From Torulaspora globosa (Eukaryota > Ascomycota > Saccharomycetes > Saccharomycetales > Saccharomycetaceae), in NCBI RefSeq assembly GCF_014133895.1, contig NC_050731.1:434001-498000 (forward strand): 64,000 nt of DNA, written 5' to 3'. Made by a program: the position numbers and the translations under genes. Shown piece after piece: positions 1 through 9,053 of the stretch (positions within the stretch are counted from its first letter, which is position 1; each line of letters starts with the position of its first letter). Below the pieces are notes generated by a model. That model saw only the letters and a list, made by a program, of their open reading frames with translations. It did no database searches and had not been told where the DNA came from.

Positions 1-177
1 AAAACGTCTCACAAGAAGAAGAAACATAAATCTTCTACTTGAGATCCATATCATGCACAAGCGATGTGAATAGCTGCTCTATTAAAAGGTCCAGACAGGG
101 AAATATACTACATAGTTGTGTATAATAGTCTACAATTAATCTTTGTCTTTCCTATGCCATACAGGCGCCTAAAGAAA

Positions 178-2607
178 CTAATCGTAGCGGCTGTACTTGC
201 TAGGAAGACTAGCAGCGGATCTATTCGAGGAAGGGAGTGGTCCCCTAGGATATTTCTGGACGGGGAAACGAGGATCAGAAAAGTGAGCATTGGCATGTTG
301 GTGCTGACGAGAACTTTTGGGAAAAAAGCTCGAAATAACGGATTTGCCACCACTCTCAGCGGCCTCATTCAAGGTTTTTGGGGGATTGATCTGCTTAATC
401 CAGTAGGAGGCTGCAAACCAGGCTGTAAGGGCCAAGCATATCATAACCCCAAGAATACCAAACCACCACCCAAGGGTCTCTTGGCCACCGCCAGGAACTT
501 TAACGTTCATACCGAACAGCCCGGGAATAATGTTCAAAGGAACAAGCATAGTACCCAGCATGGTAACTTTACCCAGCATCTCGGTAACCTTATTGTTGGA
601 GTTAAAGGATTCCACTTGCAATTGAGCTAGATAAGTGGCATGGGACCTAGCAAAAATCTTCTCATAAGCAAGCAGATTCTGGTACATAGTCAGCAAATGA
701 TCCTGGATATCACCCAGGTAAAGAGCAATGTCGCCTCGAGGTTGTGCAATCTGTTGCGTTTGTGGTTGACTGAGAGTAGGACACGCAAATCTCACCTCGC
801 CGTCACCAGCCTGCAGATTCGCAATGTTTATTTGGGACGTTAAAGCTGGTCCTATCCCATTTGCTTCATCTTGGCATCTTTTAGCAAACATTTTGATCAC
901 ATCTGCTTTCCCACTGAGAAGTCTCATAAGAGTCATTGTCTTTCTTCTGCTTTCTCCGATTTTTTCCAACATCACTGAGAAATCCAGGTCGCGAGCCATG
1001 AATACCGAATCCTCGATTGCGTCGGCTTCGTACTCAAGTGATTGGATTACTGGAGCGAAGCTATCGGTGATATCATCAATTATAGCATAACAGATCCAGT
1101 CTGAGCTTACATCAACGTAGTCCCTTAGTTGTCTTACACGTCTTCTAACGTTCGCACAATGAGAGATGGGGCCGAAGTGAAAAGTCAACACACCTGATCT
1201 GAAGACGATGATGTAGACATTGATAGGTTCCAAGAAGTCTTGCGATTCATTGTCACTTTCAAAGGTGTGGAAACAAACGAAATAGTAAGATTTGAATAAT
1301 TCAACCTTTTCACGAGTCTCTTGCATTCTAATATCTTCAGCAGTCAGGGGGTGGATACCGAAAGCCTTTGCAATACATCTCATTTCATCGTCCGTGGGAC
1401 AAGAACAATCTAGCCACCAAGTTGGCTGTCCGTCTCTAAACAACTCAGAAAAGTGCTCTCCTGGTTTCACCAGAGAAGCAATATCAGTCGCATGAACAGT
1501 CTCCTCTGATTCCGACGAGAAGAATGAAAATCTGTTGGGAACAGCGAATTCGGGTTGGTAAGACTCAGAAGCGTAATTTTGTGGCGGATTGCGACTCCCA
1601 ACACCAGCCTGTTCGCCATATGGTCGCTTGGTATATTTTTCTTGCGGTTCATCCTCTTCTACTTTATTAGCACCGAATGATATCCCCGGTGCCTGTGCAA
1701 GTGCCTCCTCCTGTGACGATGGGCTCGCGGCATCATCAGAGGGCTTTGGTGTATACCTAATTGCCGCTGACGACACACTCGTCGTTGTCGAACTAGAGCT
1801 GCCGCCGTGCTTCCACATAGAAGTTACATTTTGAGCTGGCTCCTTACAAGGCTGTTGATTCTTTAGCGCCACATACTGGTTTTGTTCGATTGAAGCTTGA
1901 GCAAATTCCTCCAGTTCATCAAAGTCGATACCGTTGACTCTAGTATGCAGCTGCGGCGGCATCGGGAAACAAACGTCTTCTTCAGTTTCCTGAGACTCTC
2001 TAGAAGCCTTGGAGTCGCCACTATCAAACGAAGCCCTGCGGGCTTGCTTTCCCGAACCATTCAGGTGAGACAAGGTCTTTGTGAGAAGCGTTTTGGGATT
2101 GGCGGACCCGGCCGATGCAACCGAGTTTGCTCTAGATCTTTGATCATTCGAAGTTGTACCACCATGAGCATTGCCTGAAGACGCGTGTCCAATTTTCTGC
2201 AACGTTTGAGAGCTCATTGCACTGTTCACCTTTGCATTTGGTGCCTCACCAACAGAGGCGACTTTGGAGCCTCTCCTGCCGGAGGGACTACTGCTATTGC
2301 CAGACACCACATTCCTCGGGTTATCTTCATCGAAGAACGAGCCTTGGTGCGCTAGGTATTGCCCCAATCTAGAAGGCCTCGCATTAGCAATACTGGAGCC
2401 TCTCACGCGCGCTGGCTGAGGTATAGTTGGCGACCCAACGGGAACCTGCTGATTTCCCGCGTTTCTAAACATAGAATCACGGTGCTGTCTATGGTCGTAA
2501 AGTTCATTGTGGTCTTCAGTATTCATCGAGACCAACGAGCTAGTTAGCGATGTAGTTGGTGACAAATTCGAATGGCCACTGTTTGATGACTGGTCTCCTG
2601 ACATCAT
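178..2607 (-). CDS. ALR1: Plasma-membrane magnesium transporter of the CorA family (ALR1-like)
   Basis: The 809-aa protein is close to the 859 aa of S. cerevisiae Alr1. It has a long Ser/Asn-rich hydrophilic N-terminal half (about residues 1-390), then a CorA cytosolic domain. Two membrane segments lie near the C terminus. The first ends in PGLFGMN, the family's signature GMN selectivity motif (about residues 692-697); the second is GWWFGILGVMICLALTAW (about 710-735). A hydrophilic tail follows. Known role of the family: high-affinity Mg2+ uptake as a pentamer. Two ATG codons are adjacent at the start; the first is at 2607. S. cerevisiae carries ALR1 and a paralogue ALR2; position next to STB1 and GAS4 fits YOL130W. 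Confidence 0.95.
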   Translation of the reverse strand: MMSGDQSSNSGHSNLSPTTSLTSSLVSMNTEDHNELYDHRQHRDSMFRNAGNQQVPVGSPTIPQPARVRGSSIANARPSRLGQYLAHQGSFFDEDNPRNVVSGNSSSPSGRRGSKVASVGEAPNAKVNSAMSSQTLQKIGHASSGNAHGGTTSNDQRSRANSVASAGSANPKTLLTKTLSHLNGSGKQARRASFDSGDSKASRESQETEEDVCFPMPPQLHTRVNGIDFDELEEFAQASIEQNQYVALKNQQPCKEPAQNVTSMWKHGGSSSSTTTSVSSAAIRYTPKPSDDAASPSSQEEALAQAPGISFGANKVEEDEPQEKYTKRPYGEQAGVGSRNPPQNYASESYQPEFAVPNRFSFFSSESEETVHATDIASLVKPGEHFSELFRDGQPTWWLDCSCPTDDEMRCIAKAFGIHPLTAEDIRMQETREKVELFKSYYFVCFHTFESDNESQDFLEPINVYIIVFRSGVLTFHFGPISHCANVRRRVRQLRDYVDVSSDWICYAIIDDITDSFAPVIQSLEYEADAIEDSVFMARDLDFSVMLEKIGESRRKTMTLMRLLSGKADVIKMFAKRCQDEANGIGPALTSQINIANLQAGDGEVRFACPTLSQPQTQQIAQPRGDIALYLGDIQDHLLTMYQNLLAYEKIFARSHATYLAQLQVESFNSNNKVTEMLGKVTMLGTMLVPLNIIPGLFGMNVKVPGGGQETLGWWFGILGVMICLALTAWFAASYWIKQINPPKTLNEAAESGGKSVISSFFPKSSRQHQHANAHFSDPRFPVQKYPRGPLPSSNRSAASLPSKYSRYD

Positions 2608-3010
2608 GTAATTTCACTAAATCGTCACTTTCCTCTGGATCAAGATATCTTCTTATTTCAACATCAGTAGACTCAAAAACCACTAAATTGTGGTTATTTT
2701 CGAAATTTTTCCTGTATGAAACTTTCTGCCACTAGCTTAGTTTACCTTGATATTTCTTAAGGAAACAAACTGTCTCATAATCCTCTGAGCCTCTGCTTGC
2801 TATCTGAATTCTGATTAACTATGTTAATCAGAGTTAGTTGTTCAGTTAAGCAACGCTATTAAGCCTCTAGTCAAATTTTTTCCTTGGCAAGTTTTTTCCT
2901 TGGCGAAAGATGCCCAACACGTGGAGCTGAAGAGCTTTGCAATGAAGAGAGCTTGACGGCCAGTTACAGCCACTGGAGCCCCGGCTGAAGTGTCTGTAGC
3001 ATTGTAGTAG
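2608..3010. other. Intergenic region upstream of ALR1
   Basis: This 403-bp gap separates the ALR1 start from the STB1 stop (both minus strand), so it should hold the ALR1 promoter and the STB1 3' end. It contains an inverted repeat at 2810-2832 (separate entry). It also has a 13-bp direct repeat, TTTTTTCCTTGGC, at 2876-2888 and 2892-2904. I see no RNA gene or credible ORF. Confidence 0.7.
2810..2832. promoter_or_regulatory. Perfect inverted repeat upstream of ALR1
   Basis: Two 10-bp arms, TCTGATTAAC and GTTAATCAGA, flank a 3-bp centre (TAT). The element lies about 200 bp upstream of the ALR1 start codon. It could bind a dimeric transcription factor or form a hairpin if transcribed. No factor is assigned; the function is inference. 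Confidence 0.45.
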
Positions 3011-4090
3011 CTAGCTCTTGGAGGAGCGCATGTCGTGGGTCGAACTCGGCCTGCTCGTAGCAGAACTAGTGACTCTTGGCGAGGGACTGAAAAGCGCGTG
3101 GACGTAGTCCCCCATGTTGAAGTTTGGTGTCTTCCAGAGGTGGGAGGATGACCGTAGCTCTCTCGAGGGCGTCGTCGGGACGTTGGTGGGGGGCTGCACT
3201 GCGAGCTGCCGCCTCTTTTGCGGCGAGGATGAAGCGGCCATGTATATGGCCGGAGAGTCCATCAGCAGCTCCGAGGAAGAGGGCGGAAACTGGGCAGCGT
3301 GTCCTTGGCTGTAGGTGCCGTGCCTGACGAAATGCGTTGGGGCCTTGAACGTACTTTGCGGAGAGGATGTTTGGTGCTTCATATGGGAAAAGCGGATGGC
3401 GTCGTGCGAATCCTCCAGCGCCACTCCGCTAGACATGTAGTTTCTTGGTGTCGATGGCACGCTTGCTGGCTGGTGGCCGGCGGTTGCCGCGGACAAGTAA
3501 GGGCTGGTGGCGAGATACATCAGCAAGTCCGCGCCAACGTCGCTTTCACTAGTGCCCAGCTTCCTGCCCAAAGACCTGTTCTTCGGGGTCGCCAGCAATG
3601 CCATGGTCCGTGAATTCACGTCTTCGCCAGAGGAGCTCGATGTTATCGCCGGCGGCACCGTGTGATGATGGCCTTTTACGCGTCTTGGAGTCGTAGGGAT
3701 CTCTTGCTGATTCCTCCTGTCTGGCAGTAGCGATGAAGAGGACGCCGGCGGAGCCGGCGGCGGCGTGCTCCAGCCCTTCAGCTGTTTCACGGGCGACCGG
3801 GAGCCGTGGTCTTCCTCGCCTGCCTTTGTTTCTACACAACCTTTCTTCACGGGAGACACCTTCGCGATTGCCTCCTTTATCTCTTCGTCGCAGCCGCCAT
3901 CTCCCCGTCTCTTCCGGACCTTCACTGGCGAAGCTTCCCTCGACGTGGGTACTTTACCAAGTTTCATCTTCAGCTGTCGTGTCATCTGTGCCAGTTCTGC
4001 CCGTTTAAGAATCCGATTTGCGATCTCCTGCTCCTTCTCAGGCGACATCTGGGCCTCCTCCTGGCTACTGGCTCCGTTCAGCATCGTCAT
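3011..4090 (-). CDS. STB1: Stb1-like regulator of G1/S (MBF/SBF) transcription
   Basis: The 359-aa product has the hallmarks of Stb1, a Swi6- and Sin3-binding protein that helps control Start-specific transcription. Near the N terminus is MSPEKEQEIANRILKRAELA, continuing into a MTRQLKMKLGKV-type helix (about residues 14-45). The middle has GADLLMYLATSPYL. Further on come NVPTTPSREL and TPNFNMGDYVHALFSPSPRV near the C terminus, also in S. cerevisiae Stb1 (420 aa). Many SP/TP sites fit Cdk control. The frame also has a GTG codon at 4093, but the first ATG is at 4090. The gene is visibly more GC-rich than its neighbours. It is divergent from ZIM17, 174 bp apart, as YNL309W and YNL310C are. Confidence 0.93.
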   Translation of the reverse strand: MTMLNGASSQEEAQMSPEKEQEIANRILKRAELAQMTRQLKMKLGKVPTSREASPVKVRKRRGDGGCDEEIKEAIAKVSPVKKGCVETKAGEEDHGSRSPVKQLKGWSTPPPAPPASSSSLLPDRRNQQEIPTTPRRVKGHHHTVPPAITSSSSGEDVNSRTMALLATPKNRSLGRKLGTSESDVGADLLMYLATSPYLSAATAGHQPASVPSTPRNYMSSGVALEDSHDAIRFSHMKHQTSSPQSTFKAPTHFVRHGTYSQGHAAQFPPSSSELLMDSPAIYMAASSSPQKRRQLAVQPPTNVPTTPSRELRSSSHLWKTPNFNMGDYVHALFSPSPRVTSSATSRPSSTHDMRSSKS

Positions 4091-4264
4091 CACCCGTCTT
4101 GATGCTGCTTCCAGCTCCCAGCTCTTACGTGTTCATCATACAAGAGATGCCTTTTTTAAGCTCTAACCGAATCTACACAATATATCCACTTTTACCGCAA
4201 TGGGTAAAGAAAGTGGCCATTCCATCGGAGCCTGGGGTCCACATTGCTGCTCAATTCATCCACA

Positions 4265-4825
4265 ATGTTACCACGCCTGGTTGCTAGACGGCCAATCGGC
4301 TCCTTAAGCTGCGTTTTACGCGCAAACACTACTGCGTTGAAGTCGCCGCTAGTTTGCTTATTGCAACGCTACACGTTTACCACATCATCAGCGATCCTCA
4401 GTCAGCAGGAGGAGGGAAACGGTGCTCCCGACGGGAGCCAGAAACTAGGGAGTTTCAAGGTGGATAAGCCGATGCTTATGATCGCGTTCACCTGTAAGAA
4501 GTGCAGTACCAGGTCATCGCATACAATGTCCAAACAGGCTTACACTGGCGGGACTGTGTTGATTACATGTCCCTCCTGCAAGAACAGGCACCTGATAGCT
4601 GACCATTTGAAGATTTTCCGTGATGACCGTGTCACCATCGAAGATATCCTGAAAGCCAAAGGCGAGTCTGTGTCGTCCAGCACTGACGACCTGGTGTTTG
4701 AAGATATTCCAAAAGACCTACAAAGCGTCATTGGACACCATGCCAGGGACGCACCCGAGGATCTGCGGCGAAAGCTCGACAATGAGACAATTCATGCGTT
4801 ACCAGAGAATCGCAAGACGGATTGA
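4265..4825 (+). CDS. ZIM17: Mitochondrial Hsp70 escort chaperone, DNL-type zinc finger
   Basis: The 186-aa protein matches Zim17/Tim15/Hep1 (174 aa in S. cerevisiae), a matrix protein that keeps Ssc1 (mtHsp70) soluble and active for import and Fe-S biogenesis. The N terminus ([14 protein letters not shown]) is basic and hydroxylated, like a matrix-targeting presequence. The zinc finger has two CxxC pairs: FTCKKC at about residues 76-79 and TCPSC at about 101-104. The DNL motif appears as IADHLKIF. The first in-frame ATG is at 4265; an earlier TTG at 4244 is not used as start here. It shares a divergent promoter with STB1. Confidence 0.95.
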   Translation: MLPRLVARRPIGSLSCVLRANTTALKSPLVCLLQRYTFTTSSAILSQQEEGNGAPDGSQKLGSFKVDKPMLMIAFTCKKCSTRSSHTMSKQAYTGGTVLITCPSCKNRHLIADHLKIFRDDRVTIEDILKAKGESVSSSTDDLVFEDIPKDLQSVIGHHARDAPEDLRRKLDNETIHALPENRKTD

Positions 4826-5041
4826 GCTGGCAGACTTTCTGTAGTACGTTTATTTAAGCCGAGACAGCGCAGCGTAGGGACGGAAGCACCGTCTTCAGCT
4901 AGCCTGCTGGCCTCCTTCTACATCGTAGGGCTGAACCAGTCTCTAAGTAGTTAACTTGGTCGAAAATTGGACGTTACTAGCATGAACATTCGGGACTATA
5001 GTATAAGACACGGTATAGACCGTTCTGGTAAATGAGCTGTG

Positions 5042-7258
5042 ATGAAACGACTGCAATTGTTCAGCTCTAGCAAGTACTTTTCCCTGAGTTCCAAGAGCTC
5101 TGACGAAGGGACTCCGAGAGGAAGATCCCCAGCCAGAACCAGACCAAAAAGATACCAGCCGGTCAGGAAAGGAGCTGAGAGAAGACCTAGACTGCATCTT
5201 CTGAGTCTTCCATCGAAGATACTGTCTCAGATCATCGGACAGTTGGATGTGAACACGCTTCTATCGCTATGTCAAGTGAATTCAGAACTTTACGAGCTCA
5301 TATCGAATGAGTTTTTATATCGCAGGATTACTCTGGATAACAAGCTCTCATTATTGAAATTCAATGCTCTAATACATTCCGAGTTTCGCACTTCTAGTGC
5401 CCTGGCAGAACAGAATTGCTGCAAGCAAGCGTCTCAAAACGTTAGATTCCTGGTTAGAAGCATTGAGTTTAGAAATCCTCAGTGCCAGGATTCATTGCTG
5501 AAGTATAGCAAGTACTACCGTAGCAATGCAAGTGGACAGGAGTTTTTGGCTGGTTCATATGGCTTCGAGAATGACCTTACGCCGACCATCAGCAATTCGA
5601 AGTCGCGAACCTCTACCATATCTGAAAACTCTGCAAATAGTTCACGCCGACATTCAGACAAGTTGGATCACGCAGTATCTGAAAAGTACAGGAATCTATA
5701 CAAGTTGGAATGCCAATTCAGCCAGTACACTTACATTGAATTGATGCTCGATATCATTGACTATCTTCCCAATTTATCACAGATAGTCCTTGACAATGTC
5801 CAGCCTGGTTTCAAAGTTCCGCTATGGTACTCAGTGTTAAATGACGGTTCAAGGGATTTTTTCAAGAAGATCATCAGTGGACAGCAATCGATGACCTGCA
5901 AGGACCTGAGAACCTTTGAAATCTCTGCAGACTTTGCTTCCAAGTATGAAGATAGGTTCCACTTGCTACCGAGAGTTAAGAGGCTGGAAATAAGAGCAGC
6001 GTTGGATAAAAGGACAAGGCGTCAAGTCCTTTTGAAGCCAAATCTTTTGTGTTGCTTTGGAATTATAGATGAGTTGATCTTACAAAATGTCATCATTGAT
6101 ACCGAATCCCTCGAGGCTCCGCTGGAATTCGTGCCGTTCCATTTGAGACTGGAACCGTCAGGAGTGTATGACCTGCATTCAACCATTCGTTCATTGACTC
6201 TAAAATCATGCGAAATAATACCTGGTAATGGCATTTTGACGCGTTTTTACGATTACTTCAAATGTGTAAGGGAGCTGCGACTTTTGGAAATGATTAGTAA
6301 GTTTGATATGCTGCTCTGCAATTGTTTTGCGTCACTCACAGAACTGACGATCGACTGCAGCAGTCCCTGCTTCACGAGCGAGAAAGTGGTTAACGATGAC
6401 TACTACTATGAGAAAGAAGATTTGCTCGATTCTTCTGAGCAAGACTTAGACAGTGATCAATTATCAGTCCCAGAGACTTTGTTTGATCAGCCCATCAATT
6501 ATTATGTGGCTGCTCCGCCTCCAACATCGCCGGTGGTTTTGGCAATGCAGCTAAAGTACCTGACAAAGCCTATGGTCCAAAGCCAAGCCGGTGCTAGAAA
6601 AGCAGCGCAGGTGACAAGGTCGCAGAACGATTTTTTCAAATCTTCAAGAGTACCCGAGTTTCACCGTTTCTTTCACTATAACAAAAAGCTTTGGGACAGA
6701 TTGCCCCGCAAGAATATCAATATCAGTATTGTCAATATTCCATTTACCAATGTATTTCCAATGTCGCCCCAATTATACTGCGAAAAGCTTCTAAAACCTC
6801 TGGAAGATGATCAACAGACACTTTTACCACCGCGTGCGTCACTGCTGGCTGACGACCAAGATAAGGAGCATTACTGGGACTGTGCTCTAAAGGAGTGCTT
6901 GCTGGATTCTGTTCGAGATTCGACCGCCATAGCATCCTACTACGATTCGAACGTAGAGGACTTAATCAACGATATGGACACAGGGCTGCTAAATAACCTC
7001 GAAAACTTCAAGATGTTTCAAGACATACCTAATTTAAACGCATGGTTTTTTCTCAAGTCGCTATCAGAATTCAAATCTGTTCGAATGCACATGTTGAAGC
7101 AATGGCTGTTTTGCACGCCCAGAAGCAGATTTGACTGGGAAATACTTCTGAAGCCGGTGCTAAACGTCAGTGTGCCAGTAGAGGTTAGAGACCGGGATGG
7201 TGTTGTATTATATTCATATGGTTCAAAAAAGCTGCCCAAAAAAAGAGCTAGTACATAA
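5042..7258 (+). CDS. SKP2: F-box protein Skp2-like
   Basis: The product is 738 aa; S. cerevisiae Skp2 (YNL311C) is 763 aa. An F-box lies at about residues 50-97 (LLSLPSKILSQIIGQLDVNT, then LCQVNSELYELI). The rest is a long region with leucine-rich character and Ser-rich linkers (for example around residue 180). As an F-box protein it is predicted to recruit substrates to the SCF ubiquitin ligase through Skp1. SKP1 itself and the RING subunit HRT1 are also in this window. The ATG at 5042 is preceded in frame by GTG, so 5042 is taken as start. Position after ZIM17 matches S. cerevisiae. Confidence 0.92.
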   Translation: MKRLQLFSSSKYFSLSSKSSDEGTPRGRSPARTRPKRYQPVRKGAERRPRLHLLSLPSKILSQIIGQLDVNTLLSLCQVNSELYELISNEFLYRRITLDNKLSLLKFNALIHSEFRTSSALAEQNCCKQASQNVRFLVRSIEFRNPQCQDSLLKYSKYYRSNASGQEFLAGSYGFENDLTPTISNSKSRTSTISENSANSSRRHSDKLDHAVSEKYRNLYKLECQFSQYTYIELMLDIIDYLPNLSQIVLDNVQPGFKVPLWYSVLNDGSRDFFKKIISGQQSMTCKDLRTFEISADFASKYEDRFHLLPRVKRLEIRAALDKRTRRQVLLKPNLLCCFGIIDELILQNVIIDTESLEAPLEFVPFHLRLEPSGVYDLHSTIRSLTLKSCEIIPGNGILTRFYDYFKCVRELRLLEMISKFDMLLCNCFASLTELTIDCSSPCFTSEKVVNDDYYYEKEDLLDSSEQDLDSDQLSVPETLFDQPINYYVAAPPPTSPVVLAMQLKYLTKPMVQSQAGARKAAQVTRSQNDFFKSSRVPEFHRFFHYNKKLWDRLPRKNINISIVNIPFTNVFPMSPQLYCEKLLKPLEDDQQTLLPPRASLLADDQDKEHYWDCALKECLLDSVRDSTAIASYYDSNVEDLINDMDTGLLNNLENFKMFQDIPNLNAWFFLKSLSEFKSVRMHMLKQWLFCTPRSRFDWEILLKPVLNVSVPVEVRDRDGVVLYSYGSKKLPKKRAST

Positions 7259-7314
7259 CGTTATTCTCTAAGATATGCAACAAGGGAACGTAATTTCAGG
7301 TCCTGCGGACAAAA

Positions 7315-8796
7315 CTAAAAAAAGTTGATCAAAATGAGAAATGCTGAAATAGCAATGGCTGTAACTGGGGACACCGGAGCCGATCCAGCGTTCTTTTTGC
7401 CATTCGCTCCATTAGCGCTGGCCTCACTACTGCTACCTCCATCGCTAGCACTGCTACTCCCGCCAGGTTTTGTCTGTGGCTCAGTGGCGTCTATACTATT
7501 GACTTGTCTAATTGTTTTAGAACCTGCCCAATTGTTTCCATTGGAGTCAAAAATGTCGTAAGTGGTAGTAAAATCGTTCTCCTCTAAATTGACGTAATGT
7601 CCTTTCATTATATCCACGCTGTTTTTGATGAAGTCACTCGCCAATCCATCTGCGACCTTCCCGCTTATGCCCAAATTCTTGTAGCTCTTCTCACATATAG
7701 GTACCTTCTCCAACGCATCCTTCTGACCGAGTACGGAGGAATCGGCGGCAGCAGCTTTGGTAACATCATCAGCGGTAGGAAGTTTAGTATTGTCGTAGTG
7801 TTTCTTCAACATGTCAAAATCTTTCAACAAGCGGACAGCACCATCTGAATCCAGCTCAACCAACCCGTAGTTATTAGATTCCTGGGTGAATTCATAAACA
7901 AGACCTCCGCTGAACACAGCGTACATTTCCTTTGAATAGAGCGCTTCAATCTCGTTGAACTGCCGTGGAAGAACCTTATTACAGCCGAATTCGGAAAAGA
8001 AGACTGGTTTCGTGTAATTTTTATATGCTTCAACAAGTTTATCGTAGCCTGAAGACTCCATAGTCTGAGTTCCACACCATTGGTACGAATTGACTCCGTA
8101 GAAGTCGACGCTAATATCCTCGTCGACGTTCTCGCAGCATTCCAGATAAGACGACAGAGGCACTCTATAATCGAGATCGTCTGCCGCGGAGTAACCCACT
8201 GGGATTGGTCTGGCTGAGTGAGCCTTGATATAATCTTTCATGTCCCGGACAACGGCCTTCACGTAAGGAGGTGCGCGCTTTGCCGATTCCTCATCATTGA
8301 TGATTTCGTTACCGGCAAAGAATCCAAGCGTATTGTTATAATGCGAAAACTGTTCGACAACTTTGAAAACATGCTCGAGATAGATCTCATTGTAGGTGGT
8401 CCAAGGCTCGTACCTGTTCAAGTGCTGATTTTCCAGAGGAGAGTTCACATCTAAAATCAAGTAAATGCCAGCCGCCGCCAGCAGGGACATACACTTGTCA
8501 TGGTCAAGATCCGGGTTAACTGAGTATATCCGGATAGTGTTGATACCGAGCTCTTGGAACAGCACAATATCACGAACACAAGTGTCTGGGTCAGACAACG
8601 GATCCTTATCACTGGTCACATCAGAAGATCCGCCGGGCTGATAATCCACACCTTTGATGTAAAATGGCTGCTTAGTCACAGAATCGATAAAATGCTTACC
8701 TTCCACCTCGATCGGGTTCACGTATCCTCTCGCGACACAGGCGCAACCCAAAAACAGCAACAAAAAGGACAATAAGTGCTGTCTAATTTCTCGCAT
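7315..8796 (-). CDS. GAS4: GPI-anchored beta-1,3-glucanosyltransferase, GH72, Gas4 type
   Basis: The 493-aa protein starts with a signal peptide (about 1-24) and ends in a hydrophobic GPI-attachment signal after a Ser/Gly-rich stretch. The GH72 core is intact: FYIKGVDYQPGGSSDV at 46-60, acid/base Glu164 in FFAGNE, and nucleophile Glu269 in FFSEFGCNK. There is no cysteine-rich X8/CBM43 module after the core, as in Gas3/4/5. Blocks such as NQHLNRYEPWTTYNE and LEHVFKVVEQFSHYNNTLGF match Gas4 rather than Gas3 or Gas5. Gas4 is a sporulation-specific enzyme that elongates glucan in the spore wall. In S. cerevisiae it is YOL132W, near ALR1, which agrees with the position here. Confidence 0.94.
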   Translation of the reverse strand: MREIRQHLLSFLLLFLGCACVARGYVNPIEVEGKHFIDSVTKQPFYIKGVDYQPGGSSDVTSDKDPLSDPDTCVRDIVLFQELGINTIRIYSVNPDLDHDKCMSLLAAAGIYLILDVNSPLENQHLNRYEPWTTYNEIYLEHVFKVVEQFSHYNNTLGFFAGNEIINDEESAKRAPPYVKAVVRDMKDYIKAHSARPIPVGYSAADDLDYRVPLSSYLECCENVDEDISVDFYGVNSYQWCGTQTMESSGYDKLVEAYKNYTKPVFFSEFGCNKVLPRQFNEIEALYSKEMYAVFSGGLVYEFTQESNNYGLVELDSDGAVRLLKDFDMLKKHYDNTKLPTADDVTKAAAADSSVLGQKDALEKVPICEKSYKNLGISGKVADGLASDFIKNSVDIMKGHYVNLEENDFTTTYDIFDSNGNNWAGSKTIRQVNSIDATEPQTKPGGSSSASDGGSSSEASANGANGKKNAGSAPVSPVTAIAISAFLILINFF

Positions 8797-8926
8797 TGTC
8801 TTGGAAATTCATACACCAATTTACCGACCTTTGGAATACCAATACCAAACTCGAGGACGAACAGCTGATCTATTATTTTGTATTTATACATTTTGTATAT
8901 TTTCTGACATTTTCGTGGCCCCGTCG

Positions 8927-8933
8927 CACAAAT
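8927..8933 (+). promoter_or_regulatory. Candidate Ndt80 middle sporulation element upstream of GAS4
   Basis: CACAAAT, about 130 bp upstream of the GAS4 start codon, matches the core of the middle sporulation element (CRCAAAW). The preferred G two bases upstream is absent. Ndt80 control of GAS4 is known in S. cerevisiae; here it is inferred from a short motif only. Confidence 0.35.
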
Positions 8934-9053
8934 CGCCCAAGAGAGGAAAAACTGGACCCTGAGTGGCTGAACTTGACAGTTAGTGTACGATAAAACGATA
9001 GATTGTAGACATAGTTTTGACGCAATTGGAAATGAGGTGGCACGCGCGCGGTG

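Noticed and set aside
118..630. Plus-strand 170-codon ORF at the left edge.
   Set aside because: It is antisense to the conserved transmembrane part of ALR1 and shows no family similarity.
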